Shown here one piece after another: positions 1-6,963 of a stretch of DNA of 64,000 nt. Origin of the DNA: JAVKFF01 sp040226215 (lineage in GTDB: Bacteria > Pseudomonadota > Alphaproteobacteria > DSM-16000 > Inquilinaceae); assembly GCA_040226215.1 (NCBI GenBank), contig JAVKFF010000122.1, positions 1-64,000 of the forward strand, given 5' to 3'. The position numbers and the translations under genes were made by a program. The number at the start of each line of letters is the position of its first letter. The stretch's first letter is position 1. The notes under the pieces are model-generated. The model did no database searches. It was not told the origin of the DNA and worked only from the letters and a program-made list of their open reading frames with translations.

Positions 1-158
1 GCATCTACGTGCAGCCGATCAACTCCCCGACCGTGCCGCGCGGCACCGAGCGGCTGCGCATCACGCCGACGCCGCTGCACGACGACCGGCAGATGGACCG
101 CCTGGTCGACGCCCTGGCCGATGTCTGGGACAATCTCGACATTCGCCAGGCCGCCTGA
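1..158 (+). CDS. hemA: 5-aminolevulinate synthase, C-terminal fragment (gene starts before the window)
   Basis: Only the last 51 codons are present, read from base 3 to a TGA at 156-158. The peptide contains INSPTVPRGTERLRITPTP, the strongly conserved C-terminal block of pyridoxal-phosphate 5-aminolevulinate synthase. That enzyme condenses glycine and succinyl-CoA, the first step of the C4 (Shemin) haem pathway. The C4 route is characteristic of Alphaproteobacteria, so this fragment also helps place the organism. The catalytic lysine and cofactor-binding regions lie outside the window. The remaining tail, which ends in LDIRQAA, is ordinary for the family. Confidence 0.9.
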   Translation, partial: IYVQPINSPTVPRGTERLRITPTPLHDDRQMDRLVDALADVWDNLDIRQAA

Positions 159-195
159 GCGGCGACCCGGCCCCCTCGCGCAAGGAGCTGACGCC

Positions 196-255
196 ATGGA
201 ATGGATCGTAATACTGGGGATCGTCGCGTTCTTTCTTTGGCAGGTCCACGAATAG
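196..255 (+). CDS. possible 19-residue single-membrane-span microprotein
   Basis: A 20-codon frame starts with ATG at 196, eight bases after a good Shine-Dalgarno sequence (AAGGAG, 182-187), and ends with TAG at 253-255. The peptide MEWIVILGIVAFFLWQVHE is almost entirely one hydrophobic segment with a short polar tail, as in many small bacterial membrane proteins. It sits 37 bases after the hemA stop and could be cotranscribed with it. I do not recognise a family. The ribosome-binding site and composition favour a real gene, but so short a frame could arise by chance. Confidence 0.4.
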   Translation: MEWIVILGIVAFFLWQVHE

Positions 256-284
256 TCGGCCGGTGTGCACAAGAACTGTGCAAC

Positions 285-295
285 CGGTATGACCA
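285..295. promoter_or_regulatory. candidate GntR/FCD-type operator upstream of the TRAP operon
   Basis: The sequence CGGTATGACCA matches the TGGT-N3-ACCA half-site arrangement used by many FCD-type GntR regulators (FadR, PdhR, LldR and GlcC relatives) with one mismatch. It lies about 170 bases before dctP. A perfect version of the same motif precedes glcD in this window. The match is short, so this is a suggestion only. The rest of the 256-464 gap shows no gene; GGGGAGG, just before 460, is the ribosome-binding site of dctP. Confidence 0.3.
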
Positions 296-464
296 CTACC
301 GAAAAAGACACGCAATTGAGCCGTTTAGGCCTTGTCCTCCCCCTTGAGTCTCCATAGGCTGCCAAACGTCCTGCCGAGCCATACGCGGCAGACGGCCACG
401 CCAAAGCCCGGCAGGGCGCAAGAAAACAATCCTACGTGGTCGTGAACTGGGGAGGTATCTAGCG

Positions 465-1514
465 ATGAAGTTCCGTCATCTCATGGCGTCGACGATCTTG
501 GCCGCCGGACTGGCGGCGACCGGCACGACCGGCGTCCAGGCGCAGTCCATCGAAATGGCCATGGCATCAACCTATCCGGGCTCGCTGACGCAGCTCGGCA
601 CGCTCGGCATCCGCATCGCCGACCAGGTGGGGCTGGTTTCCGGCGGCGATATCGAGCTCACCTTCTACGAGCCCGGCGAGCTGATGCCGGCCCTCGAAGT
701 CTTCGACGCGGTCTCCACCGGCGCCGTCGACGCCGGCTGGTCGACGCCCGGCTACTGGATCGGAATCGAGCCGGCCCTGGCCCTGTTCGGCGCCGTGCCG
801 TTCGGGCCGGAGTCGGGCGAATACCTCGCCTGGTACTATTTCGGCGGCGGCCAGGAGCTGTTCGAGGAGATCTACCACCGCTACAACATCCACTCGGTTA
901 TCTGCGGCATCATCGCGCCGGAGGCCTCGGGCTGGTTCCGCGAGCCGATCGAGTCGGTCGAGGACCTGAACGGCCTGGTGATGCGGTTCTTCGGCCTCGG
1001 CGCCCGCGTCATGGAGCGCATGGGCGTGTCGACCCAGCTGCTGGCCGGCGGCGACATCTTCCCGGCGCTGGAGCTGGGCACCATCGACGCGACCGAGTTC
1101 TCGATGCCCGCCATCGACCTGAACCTCGGCTTCTACCAGGTCGCCAGCCACTACTACTTCCCCGGCTGGCACCAGCAGTCGACCCTGTTCGACCTGATGA
1201 TCAACCTCGACCTCTGGGAGTCGATGAACGAGACCCAGCAGGCGCAGATCGAGAGCGTGTGCGGCGATTCCATCCGCTACGGCCTGGCCGAGGGCGAGGC
1301 GATCCAGTTCGCCGCGCTGCAGACGCTGCAGGAAGATCACGGCGTAACCATCCACCAATGGCCTCAGGAGATCCTCGACGCGCTCGAGGCCGCCTGGCAG
1401 GAGGAAGTGGCCGCCCTGACCGAATCCGACGAGGATTTCGCGATGGTCTGGGAGAGCCTGGCGACCTTCCGCGAGGACTACGCCATCTGGCGTGAGATCG
1501 GCTATCTCGACTAG
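465..1514 (+). CDS. dctP: TRAP transporter periplasmic substrate-binding protein (DctP family, TakP-like)
   Basis: This 349-residue protein has an N-terminal signal peptide (hydrophobic segment around residues 8-22, ending in VQAQ) and the DctP fold. The run AVPFGPESGEYLAWYYFGGG and the later APEASGWFREP closely resemble the TakP branch, whose characterised members bind 2-oxo monocarboxylates. The arginine in GLVMRFFGLGARVM is at the position where the family holds the substrate carboxylate. It should deliver an organic acid to the DctQM permease encoded immediately downstream. The start is supported by a strong Shine-Dalgarno sequence about eight bases upstream. The substrate is inferred from family resemblance and could be another carboxylate. 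Confidence 0.9.
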   Translation: MKFRHLMASTILAAGLAATGTTGVQAQSIEMAMASTYPGSLTQLGTLGIRIADQVGLVSGGDIELTFYEPGELMPALEVFDAVSTGAVDAGWSTPGYWIGIEPALALFGAVPFGPESGEYLAWYYFGGGQELFEEIYHRYNIHSVICGIIAPEASGWFREPIESVEDLNGLVMRFFGLGARVMERMGVSTQLLAGGDIFPALELGTIDATEFSMPAIDLNLGFYQVASHYYFPGWHQQSTLFDLMINLDLWESMNETQQAQIESVCGDSIRYGLAEGEAIQFAALQTLQEDHGVTIHQWPQEILDALEAAWQEEVAALTESDEDFAMVWESLATFREDYAIWREIGYLD

Positions 1515-1549
1515 GCGGCCAGCCGCCGGTTCGTAACCGACAGGCCAGC

Positions 1550-1581
1550 GGCCGGACGTCGCCCAAGCGGCGGCTCCGGCC
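1550..1581 (+). terminator. strong hairpin between dctP and dctQ (likely attenuator or mRNA stabiliser)
   Basis: GGCCGGA at 1550-1556 pairs with TCCGGCC at 1575-1581, and an inner GTCGCC/GGCGGC stem extends it, with one bulged base and a five-base loop. A GTTTGCCGCTTT stretch follows, but there is no clean U-run. Hairpins here are common in binding-protein operons, where they raise the binding-protein message relative to the permease message. Confidence 0.45.
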
Positions 1582-1654
1582 GTTTGCCGCTTTATCCGTG
1601 GCGCCGCCGCCAGCACGGCCGGCGCGCGTCCCGGGCGCGGGGGTGCGCACCATC

Positions 1655-2341
1655 ATGCAAGGGTTGTTGAAGTTCAGCGACGGGCTGGCGGCGATCGTCA
1701 TCCGCATCGGCAAGCTGGCGGCCTGGCTCGCGGTGCTGCTGATCGTCGTCATCCTCTACGACGTCATCACGCGGTCCATCAAGTCGAGCTCCTGGATCGC
1801 CGACGTGCCCTGGCTGCTCGATTTCTTCAACACCGTCGACCCCTATATCAGCTCGACCAAGCTGCAGGAGCTGGAGTGGCACATCCACGGCGTCCTGCTG
1901 CTGCTGTGCTTCGGCTACGCCTATGTCAAGGACGCCCATGTCCGCATCGAACTCCTGCGCGACCGCTTCTCCATGAAGCTGCGCGCCTGGGTCGAGATCG
2001 TCGGCATCGTCGTCGGCCTGTTCTTCTACTGCTACGTGGTGATCGCCTACGGCACGGAGTTCGCCATCCGGTCCTTCGAGCGCGGCGAGGGCTCCTCGGC
2101 GATGACCGGCCTGTCGGACCGTTGGATCATCAAATCCTTCCTGCCGATCGGCTTCACCGTGCTGGCGATGGCCGGCCTGTCGGTCATGATCAAGTGCCTG
2201 GTCTACCTGTTCGGCCCGCCGCACCTGCAGGATGAGGCCGGCGACTATTTCCGCCCCAAGGGCCTGCTCGAGGACGAGGCGGAGACCCTGGACGAGGCGG
2301 TGATCGACGTCACCAGCGGCGCCGCCGGACAAAGCCGCTAA
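1655..2341 (+). CDS. dctQ: TRAP transporter small permease subunit (DctQ family)
   Basis: This is a 228-residue membrane protein with about four hydrophobic segments, as expected for the small DctQ subunit that pairs with DctM. An upstream in-frame ATG at 1598 would add 19 Ala/Pro/Arg-rich residues. ATG 1655 gives the usual N-terminus MQGLLKFSDGLAAIVIRIGK followed by the first transmembrane helix, so I prefer it. The loop with SWIADVPWLLDFF and a central ELEWHIHGVLLLL segment fits the extended DctQ type found with TakP-like systems. The gene lies between dctP and dctM in one operon. Confidence 0.9.
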   Translation: MQGLLKFSDGLAAIVIRIGKLAAWLAVLLIVVILYDVITRSIKSSSWIADVPWLLDFFNTVDPYISSTKLQELEWHIHGVLLLLCFGYAYVKDAHVRIELLRDRFSMKLRAWVEIVGIVVGLFFYCYVVIAYGTEFAIRSFERGEGSSAMTGLSDRWIIKSFLPIGFTVLAMAGLSVMIKCLVYLFGPPHLQDEAGDYFRPKGLLEDEAETLDEAVIDVTSGAAGQSR

Positions 2342-2365
2342 GCGCGCGACATCAAGGGATCCCCT

Positions 2366-3730
2366 ATGGAGCTGTTCATCGAACTCCTGCCGGTGCTGAT
2401 GTTCGCCGCACTGGCGCTGCTGCTGTTCACCGGGTTTCCGGTGGCCGCCGTGCTGGGCGGCGTGGGCATCGGATTTGCCTTCTTCGCGCTGGGTATCGGC
2501 GAGTTCCGCGAGGCCTGGATCGGGCTGATCGTGCAGCGTGTCTATGGCGGCATCGTCGAGAACCTCGTCCTCGTCGCCATCCCGATGTTCATCTACATGG
2601 GCACGATGCTGGAAAAGTCGGGCGTCGCCAACGACCTGCTGCACGCGCTGCAGGTGCTGCTGCGCCGGGTGCCGGGCGGCCTCGCCCTGTCGGTGACGAT
2701 CATGGGCACCATCATGGCGGCAACGACGGGCATCATCGGCGCCTCGGTGGTGATGATGACCCTGCTGGCTCTGCCGGTGATGCTGCACCGGGGCTACAAC
2801 GTGCCTCTGGCGACCGGCACAATCGCCGCCTCGGGCACGCTGGGCATCCTGATTCCGCCCTCGATCATGCTCGTCATCATGGGCGACCTCTTGTCGATCT
2901 CCGTCGGCACGCTGTTCCTGGCGGCCATCTTCCCCGGGCTGATCCTGGCCTGCCTCTACTTCGTCTACATCTATATCACCTGCCATATCCGCCCCAGCCT
3001 GGCGCCGCCGCTGCCCGGCGACGAGGGCCCGTCGACCCGGGGCGAGCTGTGGGCGATGATCTTCAAGAGCTTCGTCCCGCCCGTCTTGCTGATCGTCCTG
3101 GTGCTGGGCTCGATCTTCGCCGGCTTCGCCACGCCGACCGAGGCATCGGGCGTCGGCGCGGCCGGCGCCACCCTGCTGGCGCTGTTCAACCGGCGGCTCA
3201 GCTTCAAGGTGCTCAAGGACGTGCTGGAGCGCTCGGCGCTGACCGGCGCCATGCTGTTCTTCATCTTCGTCGGCGCGACCGCCTTCGCCTACGTCTTCCG
3301 CCGCCTGGGCGGCGATGAGATGGTGGTCGCCTTCGTGCAGGCCTTCGGCCTGAGCGACTGGGGCATCCTGTTCATCCTGCTGTCCGTGGTCTTCTTCCTC
3401 GGCTTCTTCTTCGACTGGATCGAGATCACCCTGATCGTGTTGCCGGTGTTCTCGCCGATCGTGGCGCTGCTGGATTTCGGCGCCCATGTCGAGGCGGCCT
3501 GGGTGGTGCCCTGGTTCGCCATCCTGGTCGCGGTCAACCTGCAGACGAGCTTTCTCACACCGCCCTTTGGATTCGCGCTCTTCTACATGAAGGGCGTGGC
3601 GCCGCCCTCTGTCCGAATCCAGGCGATCTACCGTGGCATCATGCCGTTCGTATTGCTGCAGTTGATCGGCCTGCTGCTGGTGATGGGTTTCCCCGAGATC
3701 GCCTTGTACCTGCCCTCGCTGATCGAATAG
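2366..3730 (+). CDS. dctM: TRAP transporter large permease subunit (DctM family)
   Basis: This 454-residue protein is hydrophobic throughout, with roughly a dozen membrane segments. It has the DctM features GTIAASGTLGILIPPSIMLV and, near the C-terminus, NLQTSFLTPPFGFALFYMKG, both typical of the ion-transporter-superfamily core that couples sodium flux to uptake. It starts 24 bases after dctQ. Its length is normal for the family and no disruption is visible. Together with dctP and dctQ it forms a complete tripartite importer for an organic acid in the inner membrane. Confidence 0.95.
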   Translation: MELFIELLPVLMFAALALLLFTGFPVAAVLGGVGIGFAFFALGIGEFREAWIGLIVQRVYGGIVENLVLVAIPMFIYMGTMLEKSGVANDLLHALQVLLRRVPGGLALSVTIMGTIMAATTGIIGASVVMMTLLALPVMLHRGYNVPLATGTIAASGTLGILIPPSIMLVIMGDLLSISVGTLFLAAIFPGLILACLYFVYIYITCHIRPSLAPPLPGDEGPSTRGELWAMIFKSFVPPVLLIVLVLGSIFAGFATPTEASGVGAAGATLLALFNRRLSFKVLKDVLERSALTGAMLFFIFVGATAFAYVFRRLGGDEMVVAFVQAFGLSDWGILFILLSVVFFLGFFFDWIEITLIVLPVFSPIVALLDFGAHVEAAWVVPWFAILVAVNLQTSFLTPPFGFALFYMKGVAPPSVRIQAIYRGIMPFVLLQLIGLLLVMGFPEIALYLPSLIE

Positions 3731-3778
3731 AACAGGGGATCGGCGGCCCTGTCCGGCCGTGCCGCAAGAGGACGAGGA

Positions 3779-4219
3779 ATGGTCGTGCACCGCGTCGCCG
3801 CCGTCGCGCTCCTGCTCCTGACCGGCAGCCTGCCGGTGCAGGGCGGCAATGGGCCGTCGCACAGCCCCATCGTGCCGGCGCAGGTGGACGAGGAGTCGTT
3901 CGCCGAGGGCCGCAGCGTGTTCCAGCGCTGCCAGGCCTGCCATGTGGTCAATGACGAGCAGAACAGGGTCGGCCCGCACCTGGTCGGCCTGTTCGGCCGC
4001 CAGTCCGGCAGCGTCGAGGGCTTCCGCTATTCCGACGTGATGGTCGAGGCCGGGATCGTCTGGGACGACGAGACCCTCGCCGCCTATCTTGCCGATCCCC
4101 GCGGCTACCTGCCGGGCAACCGCATGGCCTTCCCCGGCCTCGCCGACGAGGAGGCGCTCGCCGCCCTGCTCGTCTATCTGCGCGAGGCGACGGCACCGCC
4201 GCAGGAGCAGGCGGAGTAG
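3779..4219 (+). CDS. secreted class I c-type cytochrome (cytochrome c2-like)
   Basis: This 146-residue protein has an N-terminal signal sequence (hydrophobic residues about 5-18) and one haem-attachment motif, CQACH, at residues 51-55. The likely distal ligand is Met116 in PGNRMAFPG. The GPHLVGLFGR segment after the haem site is typical of cytochrome c2 and mitochondrial-type cytochrome c. It should be periplasmic and carry electrons. It follows dctM by 48 bases on the same strand, so it is probably cotranscribed with the TRAP genes. An oxidoreductase partner is not encoded nearby. The family assignment is firm; the physiological role is not. Confidence 0.88.
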   Translation: MVVHRVAAVALLLLTGSLPVQGGNGPSHSPIVPAQVDEESFAEGRSVFQRCQACHVVNDEQNRVGPHLVGLFGRQSGSVEGFRYSDVMVEAGIVWDDETLAAYLADPRGYLPGNRMAFPGLADEEALAALLVYLREATAPPQEQAE

Positions 4220-4234
4220 GCGGACGACCCTCGC

Positions 4235-4408
4235 TAGGGCGGATTTTTTGCGACCGAATGAACCCGTTCGGTCGCAAAAAATCTGCCCGATTCTCAATAG
4301 CCTAGAGCATCTTTACCGCGCCCGTTCGGGCGCGGGATGCTCTAGACAGGATTCACACGGCTTCACGGAGCCGGACCCGGCTCCGTCAAGCTATGATCCG
4401 CTCTAGAC
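4235..4408. repeat. cluster of three palindromes forming a MITE-like intergenic element; first hairpin may terminate the TRAP operon
   Basis: Three inverted repeats stand in series. The first is 4237-4258 with 4267-4288, 22-base arms with one mismatch and an A/T run in the stem. The second is 4302-4311 with 4336-4345, nesting an inner CGCGCCCG/CGGGCGCG stem at 4317-4334. The third is 4365-4374 with 4377-4386. The outer ends, TAGGGCGGAT and ATCCGCTCTAGA, are themselves near-inverted copies, so the whole block looks like one composite palindromic element. CTAGAGCATC-type ends are familiar from alphaproteobacterial intergenic repeats. The first hairpin could also act as a terminator after the cytochrome gene. 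Confidence 0.6.
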
Positions 4409-5089
4409 CAGCATCGCCGTGGTCAGCGCGCTGAGTCGCGCGGGCAGGTCGACGGCCATCTCCGAGAGGATCTCCACCTCGCGGTCCTCGAAGACCGTCT
4501 CGAGACCGCGCCCAGCCGCCGCCTCTGCCAGCGCCGCGTCGCGCGCGTCGATCAGGCGGTGGATGTCGCCGGCGAAGGCGGCGACCACGGCACTCACCCA
4601 GCGATTGGTCGGCCAGCTCGGCTGCGCGTGCTCGATGGCGAAGCGGTCGACGAGCGGATGCAGCCTTTCGGCGGGCAGCCAACTCTCGCCCGTGACCCAC
4701 AGATTGGTGGTGAACAGGCGGGTGACGTTGCCGAAGATATCGATGGAGACGGCCACGATGTGGTGGCAGTCCGCGCCCACCTTGCCGTCCGGTCCGACGC
4801 CGCGCATGAACAGGTGGAAATGGCCGGCCTCGCCGTCGGGCCGCAGACCCAGGGGATGGCGATGGAAATAATACTGGCCGCGGGTCGTCTCGTCATAGAC
4901 GTCACCCGAGGGGTAGTGGTGCCAATCGTCGATGGACTCCACCGGCCGATGGAGGTCGCTGGCCACCGTATGGCCGGTGCGCGCCAGCACCGACTGGCAC
5001 ACGAAGGCCTCGCGCAGGGCGCGGTCCATGCGGCGCAGCTCCTCGCGCGGCAGCGACTGCACATCGGTGGGATCGAGCCGGATCGTCAC
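4403..5089 (-). CDS. conserved-looking hypothetical protein, His-rich
   Basis: This is a 228-residue soluble protein that I do not recognise. It has no signal peptide or membrane segment. Its central part is rich in histidine and aromatic residues (YYFHRHPLG, GHFHLFMRGVG, ADCHHIVAVSID), which could bind a metal or form a catalytic pocket; that is inference. The start used is GTG at 5089, which has no clear ribosome-binding site. ATG at 5029, with GAGGAG nine bases upstream, is a serious alternative that would shorten it by 20 residues. Its TAG stop is supplied by the CTAGA end of the adjacent palindromic element. It is separated from the TAXI gene by about 90 bases and may be the last gene of that minus-strand unit. 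Confidence 0.65.
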   Translation of the reverse strand: MTIRLDPTDVQSLPREELRRMDRALREAFVCQSVLARTGHTVASDLHRPVESIDDWHHYPSGDVYDETTRGQYYFHRHPLGLRPDGEAGHFHLFMRGVGPDGKVGADCHHIVAVSIDIFGNVTRLFTTNLWVTGESWLPAERLHPLVDRFAIEHAQPSWPTNRWVSAVVAAFAGDIHRLIDARDAALAEAAAGRGLETVFEDREVEILSEMAVDLPARLSALTTAMLV

Positions 5090-5178
5090 GGAGGTGGCGG
5101 GCCGTGCCAGAAACCCGCCCCCATCGGCGCATCCGTCGACCGCGTCCCCCGGTCATTCGCCCCGGTCATTCGCCCTGG

Positions 5179-6240
5179 TCACTCGCCCTGGGCGTCGGCG
5201 AGCGCGGCCACCGCGCCCGGATGCACCTCGCCGGTCAGCGCGGTATCCATCGCCGCCGCCGAGAAGGCCTCGAGCGACGGATGGGCGGCGGCAAGATCGG
5301 GCTGGTGGTCGGCAAGTGCGGCCAGGATCCCGGCGATAACCGACGCCGGCACCTCGGGGCTGGCGATCAGGGCCGCCATCGGCCCGACGGTGGCCACAGG
5401 CTCCTCGATGCCGGGATAAAGACCGCCCGGAATGGTGGCGGCGGCGAGATCGCCGTTCTCGTCCATCAGGCGCTCCGCCGGCGGGCCGTCGATCCTGACG
5501 GCGGTCATCGCGCAGGCATTCGCGGCCTGGAAGACGGTGCCGCTGGGATGCGCGGCGACGAAGGCGATGGCGTCGACAAGGCCGCCGCACAACGCCTCCA
5601 CCTGCTCCGACAGCGGCACGGCCGCGATCTCGATATCGTCGTCGCCGACCGAGTAGGCATCCAGCACCAGACCGAACAGCCGGCCGGTCGGATTGCGGCC
5701 AGGCCCCAGATTGACCCGGTGGCCGATGAGGTCCTCGACCACCGCGATGCCCTCATCCGCGCGTGCCAGGATCACCAGCGGTTCGGGGAACAGCGCGGCG
5801 ACGACCCGCACATGCTCCGCCCCCGGCGCGCCGTCGAAATAGGGCGGCAGGCCGACGACATACTGCCGCAGCCGGTCGGTCTGCGCGATCGCCAGGTCGG
5901 CCTCGCCGACGCCCAGCCGCACCAGGTTCTCGGTCGAGCCCGTCGTCGGGATCACCTCGATCGGAACCGGCGAGACGGCCGCGATGGCGCGCCCGACCGG
6001 GAAGTAGATGCCCTGGGGGTCGCCCGTGGCCAGCACGAGCGGACCCTCCACCACAGTCTCGTCGGCCGGCGTCGCGGTCTCGCCGGCCGCCGCCGGCACC
6101 GTCTGGTCCGCGGCTGCGGCGACGCCGTCCGCTGCCAGGCCGTCCGCCACCAGGCCGTCCGCCACCAGGCCGTCCGATTGGGCCGCGGCGGCAAGTGGCG
6201 CGAGGGCGACGGCGAGCGCTAGGAGGGATGATCGGATCAT
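5179..6240 (-). CDS. TAXI-family TRAP-type solute-binding protein, orphan
   Basis: From ATG 6240 this encodes 353 residues: a signal peptide (MIRSSLLALAVALAPLAAAA), an Asp/Ala-rich low-complexity stretch of about 40 residues, and a TAXI-type periplasmic binding domain. The domain shows LATGDPQGIYFPVGRAIA near its start and TGSTENLVRLGVGEADLAI, both typical of the family. TAXI proteins normally serve a fused TRAP permease, but none is nearby. The gene follows the Mla-type lipid-transport genes by 57 bases and may belong to their transcript. An earlier in-frame ATG at 6294 would precede the signal peptide with polar residues, so I rejected it. The ligand is unknown. Confidence 0.82.
   Translation of the reverse strand: MIRSSLLALAVALAPLAAAAQSDGLVADGLVADGLAADGVAAAADQTVPAAAGETATPADETVVEGPLVLATGDPQGIYFPVGRAIAAVSPVPIEVIPTTGSTENLVRLGVGEADLAIAQTDRLRQYVVGLPPYFDGAPGAEHVRVVAALFPEPLVILARADEGIAVVEDLIGHRVNLGPGRNPTGRLFGLVLDAYSVGDDDIEIAAVPLSEQVEALCGGLVDAIAFVAAHPSGTVFQAANACAMTAVRIDGPPAERLMDENGDLAAATIPGGLYPGIEEPVATVGPMAALIASPEVPASVIAGILAALADHQPDLAAAHPSLEAFSAAAMDTALTGEVHPGAVAALADAQGE
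6121..6176. repeat. 15-bp tandem repeat inside the TAXI gene
   Basis: The unit CAGGCCGTCCGCCAC is present twice exactly (6136-6150, 6151-6165), with a partial copy after it and a degenerate copy before it. In the protein it encodes the repeated pentapeptide VADGL just after the signal peptide. Such in-frame repeats can change copy number without breaking the gene. Confidence 0.75.
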
Positions 6241-6297
6241 GGTCGGGTGAGTACGTTCCTTGGTGGTCGGGATGGTGATGCGGGAAGGTGGCATGCC

Positions 6298-6963
6298 TCA
6301 ACCGCCCGACGCGGCGTCGGCCTCGCCGGTCCGCAGCGTCCACACGACGATATCCTGCATGACGTCGCCCAATGCCTCGTCGAAGGCAAGGATGATATCG
6401 TTGAAGCTGTCGGACGTCGCCGGATGCGTGGCGTCGAAGGACTGGTTGGCGATGATCACCCGCTCCGGCAGCTTGACGAGGCGGGCGGTCAGCGCCGCAT
6501 GGGTGCGCGGCGGGCCGCTCGCCTGCATCTCGGCCTGGAACTCCCGGAGCTCGAGCTGCAGGGTATAGTCGGCGCGCAGGCCGAAGCCCTCGCGGCCGAC
6601 GGAGACGATCCTGTCGGAGTTCGAGAAGCTCTCGATCAGCAGGGTCTGCACCATCAGCGGCGCGCGGTCGGTCCAGGCGACGCCGGCGAAATACTGCAAC
6701 CGGGTGAACCCCTCCAGCACGGCGATTCGGTTGGTGTCGAGACCGGCCGAGGCCTCCGGCTCCTCGACCAGCAGCTGCCAGTCGATGGTGGGAAGGTTGT
6801 CCGGAAACGTGCTCTTGGGCGTCAGCGTGTAGAGATCGGGCGGGTCGGGCCGCGAGATGAGCGCGTCCGCGCAGCCCGAAATCGCGCCCGCCGCGCCAAG
6901 CAGGCCGATGCCCGCCACGACATGCCGGCGCCCGATGGTCGGAATACGTCCTGCTTGCCTCAA
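6298..6963 (-). CDS. ABC-type transport auxiliary lipoprotein (PqiC/YmbA-like) of the Mla-type system
   Basis: This 221-residue protein has a hydrophobic N-terminal segment ending in the lipobox GAISGC, so it should be a lipoprotein. The body (YTLTPKSTF followed by WQLLVEEPEASAGLDTNRIAV) fits the auxiliary lipoprotein family encoded beside MCE-type ABC lipid transporters. Its start overlaps the mlaD stop by four bases, indicating translational coupling. In the characterised PqiC system such lipoproteins help bridge MCE proteins to the outer membrane, and a similar role is inferred here. Confidence 0.83.
   Translation of the reverse strand: MRQAGRIPTIGRRHVVAGIGLLGAAGAISGCADALISRPDPPDLYTLTPKSTFPDNLPTIDWQLLVEEPEASAGLDTNRIAVLEGFTRLQYFAGVAWTDRAPLMVQTLLIESFSNSDRIVSVGREGFGLRADYTLQLELREFQAEMQASGPPRTHAALTARLVKLPERVIIANQSFDATHPATSDSFNDIILAFDEALGDVMQDIVVWTLRTGEADAASGG

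Noticed and set aside
1592..4297. A 901-codon minus-strand open frame across the TRAP operon
   Set aside because: It is a shadow of the high-GC dctQ, dctM and cytochrome genes. It has no recognisable motif and its composition is typical of antisense frames.
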